Shown: positions 48,205 to 56,109, counted from the first letter of the stretch. The stretch is DNA of 64,000 nucleotides from Desulfobacterales bacterium (GCA_034003325.1 JAVEYW010000001.1:281838-345837); one strand, 5' to 3'. The notes: generated by a model not told the origin, from the letters alone. Numbers and translations are program-made.

Positions 48205-48720
48205 TCAGTGCGCTTCTTCAAGATTGGACTGGCAGGCCTCACAAAAAGTGATGCCTTCTTTGATTTCAACATCGCAATAGGGGCAGTAACATTTACCCGT
48301 GGGATTGTGCTCATGCTTTTCCGTTCGTTGCGGCTCCGCCCGCAGTTTTCCGGACATGCGGTCCTCATAGTTCTGAATCGCCATGTGCAACGCATCCGCA
48401 CCCAAATTGGAGCAATGGAGCTTGTTTTTGGGCAGGCCTTCCAGGGCTTCGGCCACATCCTTATTGGTGATTTTTTTGGCGTCCGACACGGTTTTTCCTT
48501 TGGCGATTTCCGTCAGCATGCTCGAAACGGCAATGGCCGAGCCACATCCAAAGGTTTGAAATTTGATATCTTTGATCACATTGTCCTGAATATCTAGGTA
48601 AATCGTCATCATATCCCCGCAGAGGGGGTTACCGACTTCGCCGACACCGTTGGCATTTTCGATCACGCCCACATTTCTCGGGTTTCTGAAATGATCCATT
48701 ACCGTTTTAGAATACAGCAT
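48205..48720 (-). CDS. NifU/IscU-like Fe-S scaffold with C-terminal zinc-ribbon
   Basis: 171 aa. The IscU domain (1-125) has the three cluster ligands C34 (NPLCGDMM), C59 (TFGCGSA) and C103 (KLHCSNLG) plus D36. A charged linker leads to a short Cys-rich tail (144-163: KCYCPYC and FCEACQ), a zinc-ribbon not found in canonical IscU or NifU. GGAGGG precedes the ATG. The NifS-like gene follows at once, so scaffold and partner are co-expressed. No iscR, iscA or hscBA genes are near. Confidence 0.92.
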   Translation of the reverse strand: MLYSKTVMDHFRNPRNVGVIENANGVGEVGNPLCGDMMTIYLDIQDNVIKDIKFQTFGCGSAIAVSSMLTEIAKGKTVSDAKKITNKDVAEALEGLPKNKLHCSNLGADALHMAIQNYEDRMSGKLRAEPQRTEKHEHNPTGKCYCPYCDVEIKEGITFCEACQSNLEEAH

Positions 48721-48932
48721 ATTATGTCCCTCCAGTTCCTATGGGTGCTTTTTTCACAGCCGTTTAACGTATAATCTTTAGCATAATCACCAAATTTTTA
48801 AAGTACAGACTTCATGATGGCACCAAGCCGTTTTTAAATGAATTTATTAAAATATGGTAAAAAAATGAACTCGAATTGCAATCAATCGAATTTTGTGAAA
48901 ATATAGGATAAAAATCATAAAGGGAAATGAAT

Positions 48933-49511
48933 ATGCTAATAGAATCGGCCGCGCCGGAAATCGACTGGATTCGTGAAAAGGTTCGGAGTGCGCATTACCA
49001 AATATCCGAGCATGTGATCAAGTTTCTCATGGCCGGCCTGCTGACGGTTCCGCAGATGGAGACCGCGTTGCTGACCGGGCAGGTGGTAGAGATTCGAAGA
49101 CATCCTAAACGGGGAGACAGCGCACTGGTTCGTGGGAACGCTCAGGATAAAACGATTCTCGTGTTGTGCGCCAAGGGGCACGATAAGTGGTTAATCATTT
49201 CCCTGGCGTACCTAACGGTTCATCCCGAGTGGGCGGAGCTTCAATGCGCCAAACCTTATGGAGGCAAGTCCATGGAAAACCCGTATCGAAAATGTTTTTT
49301 CTGCGGCGGTGATATTGATTCGATTACCATCGGAAATTTTGATTACCGGCTGGAAGGCAAACTCTATGTGATTAAGAACACGCCGGCTGGCCTTTGCCTT
49401 CAATGCGGTGAGAAATACGTGACGGCCGCCACCGCGAAAAAGATCAACGCACTGATCGAAGCCGGTGAGTTTTCCGGTACCGAGGAAGTGCGTGTGATGC
49501 AATATTCTTAA
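48933..49511 (+). CDS. DUF4258 toxin-like domain fused to YgiT/MqsA-type zinc finger
   Basis: 192 aa. Residues about 8-85 resemble DUF4258 (RSAHYQISEHVIKFL and DKTILVLCAKGHDKWLIISLAY), a RelE/BrnT-like small fold. Residues about 113-165 form a YgiT-type zinc finger with CFFCGG and GLCLQCGEKYV (two CxxC pairs). In many genomes these are two adjacent genes; here they form one protein with a short linker (KSMENPYRK). The ATG at 48933 has AGGG 8 nt upstream. It is divergent from nifU. It could be a self-neutralising toxin-antitoxin fusion or a domesticated regulator. Confidence 0.75.
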   Translation: MLIESAAPEIDWIREKVRSAHYQISEHVIKFLMAGLLTVPQMETALLTGQVVEIRRHPKRGDSALVRGNAQDKTILVLCAKGHDKWLIISLAYLTVHPEWAELQCAKPYGGKSMENPYRKCFFCGGDIDSITIGNFDYRLEGKLYVIKNTPAGLCLQCGEKYVTAATAKKINALIEAGEFSGTEEVRVMQYS

Positions 49512-49591
49512 AACCGATCGTGTGGAAAGCCGGCACAATCGTCAAGGACGGCGCCGTTTGAATATCACCACGGTGCCGCTTGTTGAAGCGG

Positions 49592-50521
49592 ATGAAGGGA
49601 TTAAATCTTTCAGAAGAATATTATCGTGCCTTTGGTTCGGGGATGATCACGGAAAAATTCCCGAACCACAAGGATCGAATTGCCGCAGGGCTTGTCGGGC
49701 TCGGATCCGAGTGCTTCGGCTTTGATGATGCGTTGTCTCGTGATCATGACTGGGGCCCCGGGTTTTGCCTGTGGCTTGAAAAAAACGATTATGAACAAAT
49801 CGGCGCTTCCCTTCAACGGGCGTACGAGGCGCTACCGCAACAATTCATGGGGTTTGAGCGCAAAAAGAGCCGTTGGGGGGACAGCAGGGTCGGGGTGCTG
49901 CATACGGCTGCTTTTTATGCTTCTTTTATCGGCCTGCCTCATGCCCCGCAAAGCCCGGAGAAGTGGCTGACCATTCCGGAGACGAATCTGGCGGCCTGCA
50001 CCAATGGTCGCGTATTCAGTGATCCGTTGGGGGCGTTTTCAGCGATTCGGCAAGCCATTGCAAACCATTATCCAAAGGATGTCCGATTAAAGAAAATTGC
50101 CGCCCGGTGTATGCTGGCTGCGCAGTCCGGGCAGTATAACTACACGCGGTGTCTTCGCCGGAATGCGGTTTTTCCCGCTTTTCAGGCCTTGATGCGGTTT
50201 TGCGAAGAAGTACTGCATCTGGTGTTTTTGCTCAACCGGCGGTATATGCCTTTTTACAAATGGGCTTGCAAAGCCGCCGAGTCTCTCCCAGTGCTCGGAT
50301 CCTATATTTCCAAGGCGGTTGAGGATTTGGTCCGTGGCGATTTAACGCGTTCAAAAGGGGACGGCATTGAAACCATATGTTCACGGCTGATCGAAACGCT
50401 AAAAGCCCAGGGGCTCAGCGATTCCCGAAGCGATTTTCTTTTGGATCACGGCCCGCGTGTTCACGCGTTGATTGAGGATGAAGCCGTGAAACGGCTGGAT
50501 CTATGGTGGCCCGGCGCTTAG
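49592..50521 (+). CDS. DUF4037 nucleotidyltransferase-like protein
   Basis: 309 aa. GLGSECFGFDDALSRDHDWGPGF is the signature of DUF4037, a family with a nucleotidyltransferase-like N-terminal fold (GS...D-x-D pattern). The remainder is helical. The start ATG at 49592 is preferred; TTG codons lie upstream. The substrate and role are unknown. It lies 80 nt after the DUF4258-YgiT gene and 80 nt before the SDR gene on the same strand. Confidence 0.8.
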   Translation: MKGLNLSEEYYRAFGSGMITEKFPNHKDRIAAGLVGLGSECFGFDDALSRDHDWGPGFCLWLEKNDYEQIGASLQRAYEALPQQFMGFERKKSRWGDSRVGVLHTAAFYASFIGLPHAPQSPEKWLTIPETNLAACTNGRVFSDPLGAFSAIRQAIANHYPKDVRLKKIAARCMLAAQSGQYNYTRCLRRNAVFPAFQALMRFCEEVLHLVFLLNRRYMPFYKWACKAAESLPVLGSYISKAVEDLVRGDLTRSKGDGIETICSRLIETLKAQGLSDSRSDFLLDHGPRVHALIEDEAVKRLDLWWPGA

Positions 50522-50601
50522 ACCCTTTATCCGAAGGTCGTTGACTGCCAATCAGTCCAGCCGCCCAGCTTCCGGCTTTGCCGGGATAGAAAAGAGGATG
50601 A

Positions 50602-51540
50602 ATGAAACAACTCCTGATTATCGGCGGCAGCTATTTTGCGGGAAGAGTTTTTGTCGAAACGCTGTTTAAATCGCACCAATACCAGCTTTCCGTATTTAAC
50701 AGAGGCAATATCCCCATCGGCATTCAAGGGGTTGAACAGTTGCTGGGCGACCGGGAAAATCCGGCCGCCATTTCCGGCAATATTCCAAGAAAACATTGGG
50801 ATGTGATCGTTGATTTTTGTGCCTATACGCCCGAGCACATCTCAACCCTGCTCGATCATCTTCGTGGTACCGTGGGCCATTATATTTTCATCAGCACCAC
50901 CTCGATTTATGCGCCCACTCAAAAAATGCCCATTATCGAGGAGGCCGCCAAGCTGACCGGCCCCCAACCCGAATTGGGGGCGTTCGCCGATTACGGGTAC
51001 CTTAAATGGCTGGCCGAAGGGGAGCTGGAAAGGCAGTGCCGGGAAAAAGGATTTTTTTTCACCCTATTACGTCCCGCGATTATTTACGGGCGATACAATT
51101 ATGCGCCGCGCGAATCTTATCTCTTTGATACCGTCATTGCCGGTAAACCGCTGGTGATTCCGGAAGATAAGAACGTCAGTTATAGCTTTGTTTGGGTGGA
51201 TGATCTGGCGGACATTATCGCGGCGTGTCTTGAAAATGACGCGGTAAAAGGCCAAGCGTATAATGTCGCCGGAGAAGAGTCAATTTCCTATGACGTGATG
51301 GCCGATGTGATCGAATCGGTGAGCGGGTTGCGGGTTGACAGGCGGGTGATGGGAATCGCAGAGATTATTCGGGAAAGACTTCCCCTGCCGTTTCCGCCCG
51401 ATGAACCCCTTCTGTACGATGGCGGCAAATTGCGGCGGGCCCTGAACTATGCGCATACGCCATTTATTCGCGGAATGGCTGAGACTTGGCGGTATTATCA
51501 GAAAGTGGTGCAGCGAAGAGCCGGAATGAGGAATACCTGA
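50602..51540 (+). CDS. NAD-dependent epimerase/dehydratase family protein
   Basis: 312 aa extended SDR. The Rossmann start LLIIGGSYFAGRVFVE has the GGxxFxG form of atypical SDRs such as CSP41-like proteins. FISTTSIYAP supplies the catalytic Ser/Thr region, and DYGYLKWLAE contains YxxxK. VDDLADIIAACLEND and AYNVAGEESISYD follow the pattern of nucleotide-sugar epimerases. The substrate is unknown. GAGG lies before the ATG. Confidence 0.85.
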   Translation: MKQLLIIGGSYFAGRVFVETLFKSHQYQLSVFNRGNIPIGIQGVEQLLGDRENPAAISGNIPRKHWDVIVDFCAYTPEHISTLLDHLRGTVGHYIFISTTSIYAPTQKMPIIEEAAKLTGPQPELGAFADYGYLKWLAEGELERQCREKGFFFTLLRPAIIYGRYNYAPRESYLFDTVIAGKPLVIPEDKNVSYSFVWVDDLADIIAACLENDAVKGQAYNVAGEESISYDVMADVIESVSGLRVDRRVMGIAEIIRERLPLPFPPDEPLLYDGGKLRRALNYAHTPFIRGMAETWRYYQKVVQRRAGMRNT

Positions 51541-51578
51541 AATGGACGGCGTATCAAGCGTGATAAAGAGGATGGGAT

Positions 51579-53339
51579 ATGAAGGTTAAGACCTCGGCAC
51601 CCGCAAAAAGAATCATTCACGCGGAACAGTTTTTCAGAAAGCTTCCGGAACTTGCGATTGCAGGAGATGAGCAATCCGTGGACCGTATCGCCTATGAACT
51701 GCTGAACCTGCTGATGAAAGCCGTCGATGCGGATATCGGGCAAATTAGCCTGTTTCCGCTGGGGGGTCGGGTGGAGAAAATGTGCATCGTAAAAGACGGG
51801 GAGCCGTGGTTGCGGACGGATAAGGATCTGCACCTTTATAATCCGAGCAAAGGGTATGCCGGGCGAATGTTGGCCACCGGAGAAACCTTGCTTGTGAAAG
51901 ACATATGGACTGAACCCAACGGCAATGGCCCCAATCCTTTTCTGGAAATTTACCCTTATATGGATGCGAACTATGTGGCGGATATCAAAAAACCGGTGGC
52001 CAGCACCTTGTTTTTGCCAATCAAAAGGGGAATCGAGGTATTCTGCGTTATCGAGCTGAGCCGTTATCGACATAAACCGTCGTTCACTCAAGACGAGCAG
52101 GCGCCGCTGGATGAATTCGCCGCTCAATACGGCACCCTGATTATCAACTATATTCTGGACACGAAAAACCGAATCGCGCTGAACACGGTCCATCACAAAT
52201 TAAATATTCTGTCCCGGCTGATCGCCTCCGATGCAAAAGTAGATTATACCGATGCGGTGAGTGTCTACCGCACCATGTCCGCCGCGGACTTGGGCTTTGC
52301 TTTTTTTAGAAGGGGCTCCGGATATGATAAGCATGCGCTTCGAATTGTCGCATGGTACGGAGAAGAGACCATGGAAGTGTATTTCCCGGAGTTTCAACCG
52401 TCGAGCGACAGCCTTCTATGCGACCGATCGGAGATATCCTATCCGTTTGAAGGCGACAGCACTTGTCGAAGACTGCATCGGTTTCGCGAAAGAATCAACA
52501 GCGCCAGCGTAATCAAAAGAAAGGAACAAAAGTTTCTACTAAAGGTCATTGACAGTATCCGCTCCTATGTGGTCTACCCCCTGCATATGCTGGGCCAGGA
52601 TTTAGGCTCGGTTCACCTGGCGTCTTCAAGAAATGACTTTTGCAAGTTCTTGCAGATGAGTCCCTTTCTTTCCCTGTACAATTCCCTGTTGAAATCTTTT
52701 TTGTTGAACGAACGCGTGGCGGAGTTGTTGTCCGAGATCAGTTTGAAGATACACAATCCCGGGTTTTATTGTCTGGCCGGCTTGAAATCGGCGCTTTTGC
52801 AGGAAAACCCCGCGTTACTGAATCATCCAAAAATCAATACGGCCCTATCCGGTCTAGATGCGTTGTTAAGTGACCTGCATGAAAAGGGAAAAATTCTAAA
52901 ATGCAGGGATAGAAATATTGATTTGAAACAATGGCTTGCAGCGTATGTAAATCAAATCAGTTCCCGACAGCCCGATATAGAAATCAATTTTGAAGTGAAA
53001 GATGTTTCACCGGGCCGATACCAGGTGCGCGCCAATTACGAACAACTGGAAACCGTCTTTGAAAACTTGTTTTCCAATAGTATCAGAGCATTGAATGAAA
53101 GGCGACATCACGGGTCCGCACCGGCCGGCAGGATTGACATTATCCTTCGGGAGCAACGAAAAGCGTCCGTTGTTTGCTTTCAGGATAACGGAATGCCCTA
53201 TAAGACCGTTTCTGGCAGAGGAACACCCCAGATGAAGCAAATTATGAAAGAGTTGGGCGGCAAATTCAGAAAATATGACCGCCCTTATCGTGTTTATTTA
53301 ACTTTTCCTCATTTGAATGTGGCTGACACGGAGAAATAA
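51579..53339 (+). CDS. GAF-domain sensor with degenerate histidine-kinase end
   Basis: 586 aa, soluble. The N-terminal GAF domain (about 20-200) has a GYAGRMLATGETLLVKDIW core. A second GAF-like region follows (about 215-370). The C-terminal part resembles a HATPase: an N-box-like ENLFSNSIRALNE and G1-like FQDNGMPYK. The usual G2 lid is missing, replaced by SGRGTPQMKQIMKELGG, and I find no convincing H-box. Kinase activity is uncertain. A single-domain response regulator begins one base after the stop, so the pair is still built as a two-component unit. Confidence 0.8.
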   Translation: MKVKTSAPAKRIIHAEQFFRKLPELAIAGDEQSVDRIAYELLNLLMKAVDADIGQISLFPLGGRVEKMCIVKDGEPWLRTDKDLHLYNPSKGYAGRMLATGETLLVKDIWTEPNGNGPNPFLEIYPYMDANYVADIKKPVASTLFLPIKRGIEVFCVIELSRYRHKPSFTQDEQAPLDEFAAQYGTLIINYILDTKNRIALNTVHHKLNILSRLIASDAKVDYTDAVSVYRTMSAADLGFAFFRRGSGYDKHALRIVAWYGEETMEVYFPEFQPSSDSLLCDRSEISYPFEGDSTCRRLHRFRERINSASVIKRKEQKFLLKVIDSIRSYVVYPLHMLGQDLGSVHLASSRNDFCKFLQMSPFLSLYNSLLKSFLLNERVAELLSEISLKIHNPGFYCLAGLKSALLQENPALLNHPKINTALSGLDALLSDLHEKGKILKCRDRNIDLKQWLAAYVNQISSRQPDIEINFEVKDVSPGRYQVRANYEQLETVFENLFSNSIRALNERRHHGSAPAGRIDIILREQRKASVVCFQDNGMPYKTVSGRGTPQMKQIMKELGGKFRKYDRPYRVYLTFPHLNVADTEK

Positions 53340-53340
53340 A

Positions 53341-53826
53341 ATGAAAATCAAAGTATTGTTTCTGGATGATATCTTCAGTGGCGCGTTCAGGCAAACCCTT
53401 GACAACGAACAACTCGCCTTTGATGATATGTGGGTTCAATCCATTGAGAAGGAGTTCTCCCAGTCAAAGGACATCGGTGTTGATTTCGAAATCATTAAAA
53501 GTGGCGATATCGATGCTTGGCGCACCTTGATCGAGAGCGAAAAACCGGATCTGGTGTTATTGGATTTGTACTGGCACGAACAGGCGAAAAAGAAGTTCGG
53601 GAGCGTGCGAAAGGCGGCCGATATCAGCTTGGATGTATTAAAAGAGATTCGAAAGACCCATGCGAATTTGCCGGTAATTCAATATACCCTCAGGCCGGAT
53701 AAGGAAATTATGGAGCGCTCCTATGCCGCCGGGGCTACCTTTTTCCTGGAAAAAGTGCCACTGGCAGTTTCTGAGGTCCATAGCGCATTGAAATATATAA
53801 TGATATACTTGATGCGGCGCGGATGA
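53341..53826 (+). CDS. Single-domain response regulator
   Basis: 161 aa receiver domain only. D9/D10 (VLFLDDIF) form the acidic pocket, D75 (LVLLDLYW) is the likely phospho-acceptor, T116 (IQYTLRPD) and K138 (FLEKVP) complete the site. It is longer than the usual 120 aa because of insertions after helix 1 and after the phospho-Asp. No output domain is present, so it acts by protein contact or as part of a relay. It is the probable partner of the GAF sensor directly upstream. Confidence 0.88.
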   Translation: MKIKVLFLDDIFSGAFRQTLDNEQLAFDDMWVQSIEKEFSQSKDIGVDFEIIKSGDIDAWRTLIESEKPDLVLLDLYWHEQAKKKFGSVRKAADISLDVLKEIRKTHANLPVIQYTLRPDKEIMERSYAAGATFFLEKVPLAVSEVHSALKYIMIYLMRRG

Positions 53827-54299
53827 CAGCTTTGTGAGCCATGGTGTTGCCGTTGGTCCCAAAATAAGCGTATTTCAAACGGCCGCGGGGGGCCTGGCAA
53901 AATTTCACTAGTAGTATTCGCGCAATAACAGTAATGGCGAAAGATTAATTTTGAGCGTGCTTCCTCTTCAGATTTAGTAGTAAAACAAGTTGTGAGTAGA
54001 TTGATGCCGACTGTCATATAGGCAGTTTTACCCATTCGGGTGGGGATTATAGAAACGCCTGGAGATTCGGTTCAGGAATTTGAACTATTCCTAAAATAAT
54101 CCATATCATTCCGAATATATTTAAAATAAAACAGAAATCCGGATAATTGGCGTTCAAAATATTGAATTTAAAGATGCTGAATGGTGGGGTTTGTCTAGTG
54201 CCCAACGCAATATTCCAGAATCGATATTTTATTTATATAGCAAAAAACACAGCTTGTTATGCAAGCTTTACAAAAATAATGCGGGCAGTTTTTCCGGTT

Positions 54300-54315
54300 T
54301 GGCGTGCTTATTGCT
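54300..54315 (+). promoter_or_regulatory. Sigma-54 (RpoN) promoter
   Basis: TGGCGTGCTTATTGCT matches the sigma-54 consensus TGGCRYR-N4-TTGCW at every fixed position, with GG (54301-54302) and GC (54313-54314) exactly 10 nt apart. Initiation would fall near 54326. The dyad at 54251-54267, about 67 nt upstream of that point, is a candidate activator site. No protein gene follows; a structured, terminator-ended segment does. Confidence 0.6.
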
Positions 54316-54325
54316 TTGCAATTAA

Positions 54326-54447
54326 AGTAACCAGACAAAAAGATTCATCTGTTCTCCTCCGAATCAGTCAGTTGTTTGGGCGCAACGGACTGATTGCTTC
54401 TCCTCCTAACGGCTATTCCGAATATCGGAATGGCCGTTTCCTTTTTG
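54326..54447 (+). ncRNA. Candidate sigma-54-dependent small RNA with two anti-SD motifs
   Basis: About 120 nt between the sigma-54 promoter and a T-rich tract. Hairpin 1: 54362-54374 pairs with 54383-54395 (AATCAGTCAGTTG/CAACGGACTGATT, 12 of 13 pairs). Hairpin 2: 54408-54420 pairs with 54426-54438 (AACGGCTATTCCG/CGGAATGGCCGTT, one G-U pair), followed by TTCCTTTTTG as intrinsic terminator. TTCTCCTCC, complementary to Shine-Dalgarno sequences, occurs twice in the predicted unpaired parts, at 54352-54360 and 54398-54406. The overall plan recalls Qrr-type regulatory RNAs, without sequence identity that I can claim. Confidence 0.55.
54408..54447 (+). terminator. Intrinsic terminator of the candidate small RNA
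   Basis: A 13-bp stem with one G-U pair and the 5-nt loop AATAT, followed by TTCCTTTTTG. It points to a plus-strand transcript ending here, 580 nt after the nearest plus-strand protein gene. Confidence 0.65.
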
Positions 54448-54761
54448 TGGGAATTGAACAAGTTTAGATTCGGTTTTTGCAGTACCCTCAAAAATTTAAA
54501 TCGAAATCCCCTGCCTAAAAGGCGGAAATGGCAAAAATGGGAGCGGCCACCGTCATCTGAATACCACAAACTCCGTTGTCCTATAACTTTGGGAGATACA
54601 GTTGATTCTTCGATATTTCCGCCCCATCCCGAGACGGGCGGGAACCACTCTTCCATGTGAATATGCGTGACCAAATTTAAAGGGGCTTTAACGTTTTGGG
54701 GATCTGGATGCGATTTCCGGTGGCGGCACATCCATCCAAAATGTCCAATGTAACGCGTCAC

Positions 54762-54798
54762 GTAATCTCAGAAAATCTTGCAGGTAATCTCAGAAAAT
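54762..54798. repeat. Two 15-nt direct repeats at the prophage side
   Basis: GTAATCTCAGAAAAT occurs at 54762-54776 and again at 54784-54798, 22 nt apart start to start. It could be a remnant insertion-sequence end or a binding-site array next to the prophage boundary. No transposase gene is seen. Confidence 0.6.
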
Positions 54799-54806
54799 TG
54801 TTTTGT

Positions 54807-54853
54807 AAAAAAAATGGCCCGATCGTCTTGATAGAGACCGAGCCGTTTTTTGT
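54807..54853. terminator. Bidirectional terminator beyond dam
   Basis: A GC-rich stem (GGCCCGATCGTCT against AGACCGAGCC with a small bulge) is flanked by an A-run on the left and a T-run on the right, so it has a U-tail on both strands. It lies 11 nt past the dam stop and closes the minus-strand prophage transcript. Confidence 0.65.
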
Positions 54854-54863
54854 TTGAGAGGGG

Positions 54864-55622
54864 TTAGTAGTTGGTGATCAGCAACTCGCTGCCCTTGGTT
54901 TGTTGGCCCTTTGCCACTGTGTATTTTAGTGTGACTGGTTTTATTTTGAACGCTTTGAATTGGTCGCGGATGTCGGGGTGATCATTAATGCTTAGGATGA
55001 AGCGGCTTTTCACGGTTGATAGGATGCTTGCCATTTCCTCGAAATCTGCCAGCTCAAAATTATAATTGTAGTAGGGGGCTTTATAATAAGGAGGATCGAG
55101 ATACAGGAGCGTATCTGGGCGGTCGTAGCGCTGGACGAATTTTTGCCATGGGAGGTTCTCGATGGTGACCCGGGAGAGCCTCAAGTGGACGGCTGACAGC
55201 TCCTCCTCCAGTCTGAGTAGGTTGATGCGCGGATGGTGCATGGGACTAGCGCCGAAGATTCGGCCTTTGACTCGGCCGCCGAAGCAGTGGCGCTGGAGAT
55301 AATAGTAGCGCGCGGCCCGCTGGATATCGGTGAGGCCAGTTGCCTCCTGCTGGCTTTTGAAATCCGCGAACCATTCTCTTGATGATAAAATCCATCTGAA
55401 TTGCTTGGTGAACTCCTCCAAATGGTTTTAGAGAACCCGGTAAAACCGGACCAGGTCGCCGTCGAGGTCGTTTAGTGTCTCGTATCGGGATCTGGGCTTT
55501 TTGAAGAACACCCAGCCTCCGCCTGTGAATACCTCACAATACGCCTTATGCTCCGGGAATAAACTGATAATTGTGTCCGCCAGTTTTGATTTGCCGCCGA
55601 TATATGGCAGTGGGCCATGCAT
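54864..55622 (-). pseudogene. dam: Prophage DNA adenine methylase interrupted by an in-frame TAA
   Basis: Dam/DpnM-type N6-adenine methyltransferase. The N-terminal part has PLPYIGGKSKLADTI (SAM motif I) and EVFTGGGWVFF. The C-terminal part has YLDPPYYKAPYY (catalytic motif IV, DPPY). The two parts lie in the same frame and are separated only by TAA at 55428-55430: VL-stop-NHLEEF, where relatives usually have a Lys codon (AAA would differ by one base). ATG at 55622 with AAGGAGG. Re-initiation at TTG (55421) would give only the C-terminal half, without the SAM site. Either a recent nonsense mutation or stop read-through; the rest of the sequence shows no other decay. Confidence 0.85.
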
Positions 55623-55640
55623 GCGCACCTCCTTGTGATA

Positions 55641-55682
55641 AGCACTCGTTTCGTGCTATAAGGCCCGTGCTCGGTCCGAGCA
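55641..55682 (-). repeat. Two tandem hairpins in front of dam
   Basis: AGCAC-N7-GTGCT at 55641-55657 and a 7-bp perfect dyad TGCTCGG-T-CCGAGCA at 55668-55682, just upstream of the dam ribosome-binding site. In the minus-strand mRNA they would form two consecutive hairpins. There is no U-tail. Confidence 0.5.
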
Positions 55683-55812
55683 GTGGGGGCCGTCTGTCTG
55701 TCAGATGTCTGGCTCGCGTGCATAGCCTTTCGCCTCGGGGATGTTTGCAGCATCCACCGGGGCGGCTTCCACTTAATTATGTTTTCTCGTCAAACCCATA
55801 TTAACTCGGAAC

Positions 55813-56094
55813 TCAAACTGCTCGGCTATCCTTATCTTTAATCAAATCTTCTTCGATAACCCTTATCCATCGGACTTTTATAAACCCTAAATTTATGAGC
55901 ATGTTGCGGAGATCACTGCGGTCAGGTAGCCGACCTTGCCCTCCAGATGCATTAGAAATATAGGCAATACCGTCTCCACGGTCTTCAATTACACATGCCA
56001 GCTCGTAGGGGTCGTATCGGGTGGTATCGCGCAGTTCCGGGCCGTATTTAGCTGCCCATGCGGGGTGCTCTAATTTTTCGAGAATCCAGGGCAT
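55813..56094 (-). CDS. Small prophage protein, unknown
   Basis: 93 aa, not recognised. AAGGA lies 7 nt before the ATG. Aromatic-rich N-terminus (MPWILEKLEHPAWAAKYGPEL) and a basic/acidic C-terminus. It is in line with the other minus-strand prophage genes, 15 nt after the 58-aa gene, so it is probably expressed late with them. There is no membrane segment, so it is not a holin. Confidence 0.6.
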   Translation of the reverse strand: MPWILEKLEHPAWAAKYGPELRDTTRYDPYELACVIEDRGDGIAYISNASGGQGRLPDRSDLRNMLINLGFIKVRWIRVIEEDLIKDKDSRAV

Positions 56095-56109
56095 CGCAAA
56101 ATCCTTAAC

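Larger units (their letters stand above)
53827..54863. other. 1-kb region without protein genes before the prophage
   Basis: Frames here (for example 54147-54467 plus and 54345-54761 minus) lack ribosome-binding sites and family similarity. The region contains a perfect-consensus sigma-54 promoter, a candidate small RNA, a pair of 15-nt direct repeats and a two-way terminator, each listed separately. A dyad AGCTTG-N5-CAAGCT at 54251-54267 lies upstream of the sigma-54 site. 53827-54240 shows nothing I can name. Confidence 0.6.

Noticed and set aside
47178..48251. 357-codon open frame on the plus strand opposite the NifS-like gene
   Set aside because: It mirrors the high-GC codon pattern of the minus-strand gene, has no ribosome-binding site and shows no family similarity; a shadow frame.
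54147..54467. 106-codon plus-strand frame across the small RNA candidate
   Set aside because: It would read through two stable hairpins and a terminator, lacks a Shine-Dalgarno, and has no similarity; more likely chance.
54345..54761. 138-codon minus-strand frame in the gene-free region
   Set aside because: No recognisable family or ribosome-binding site. It runs through the hairpins of the small RNA candidate and ends before the direct repeats; coding potential not convincing.
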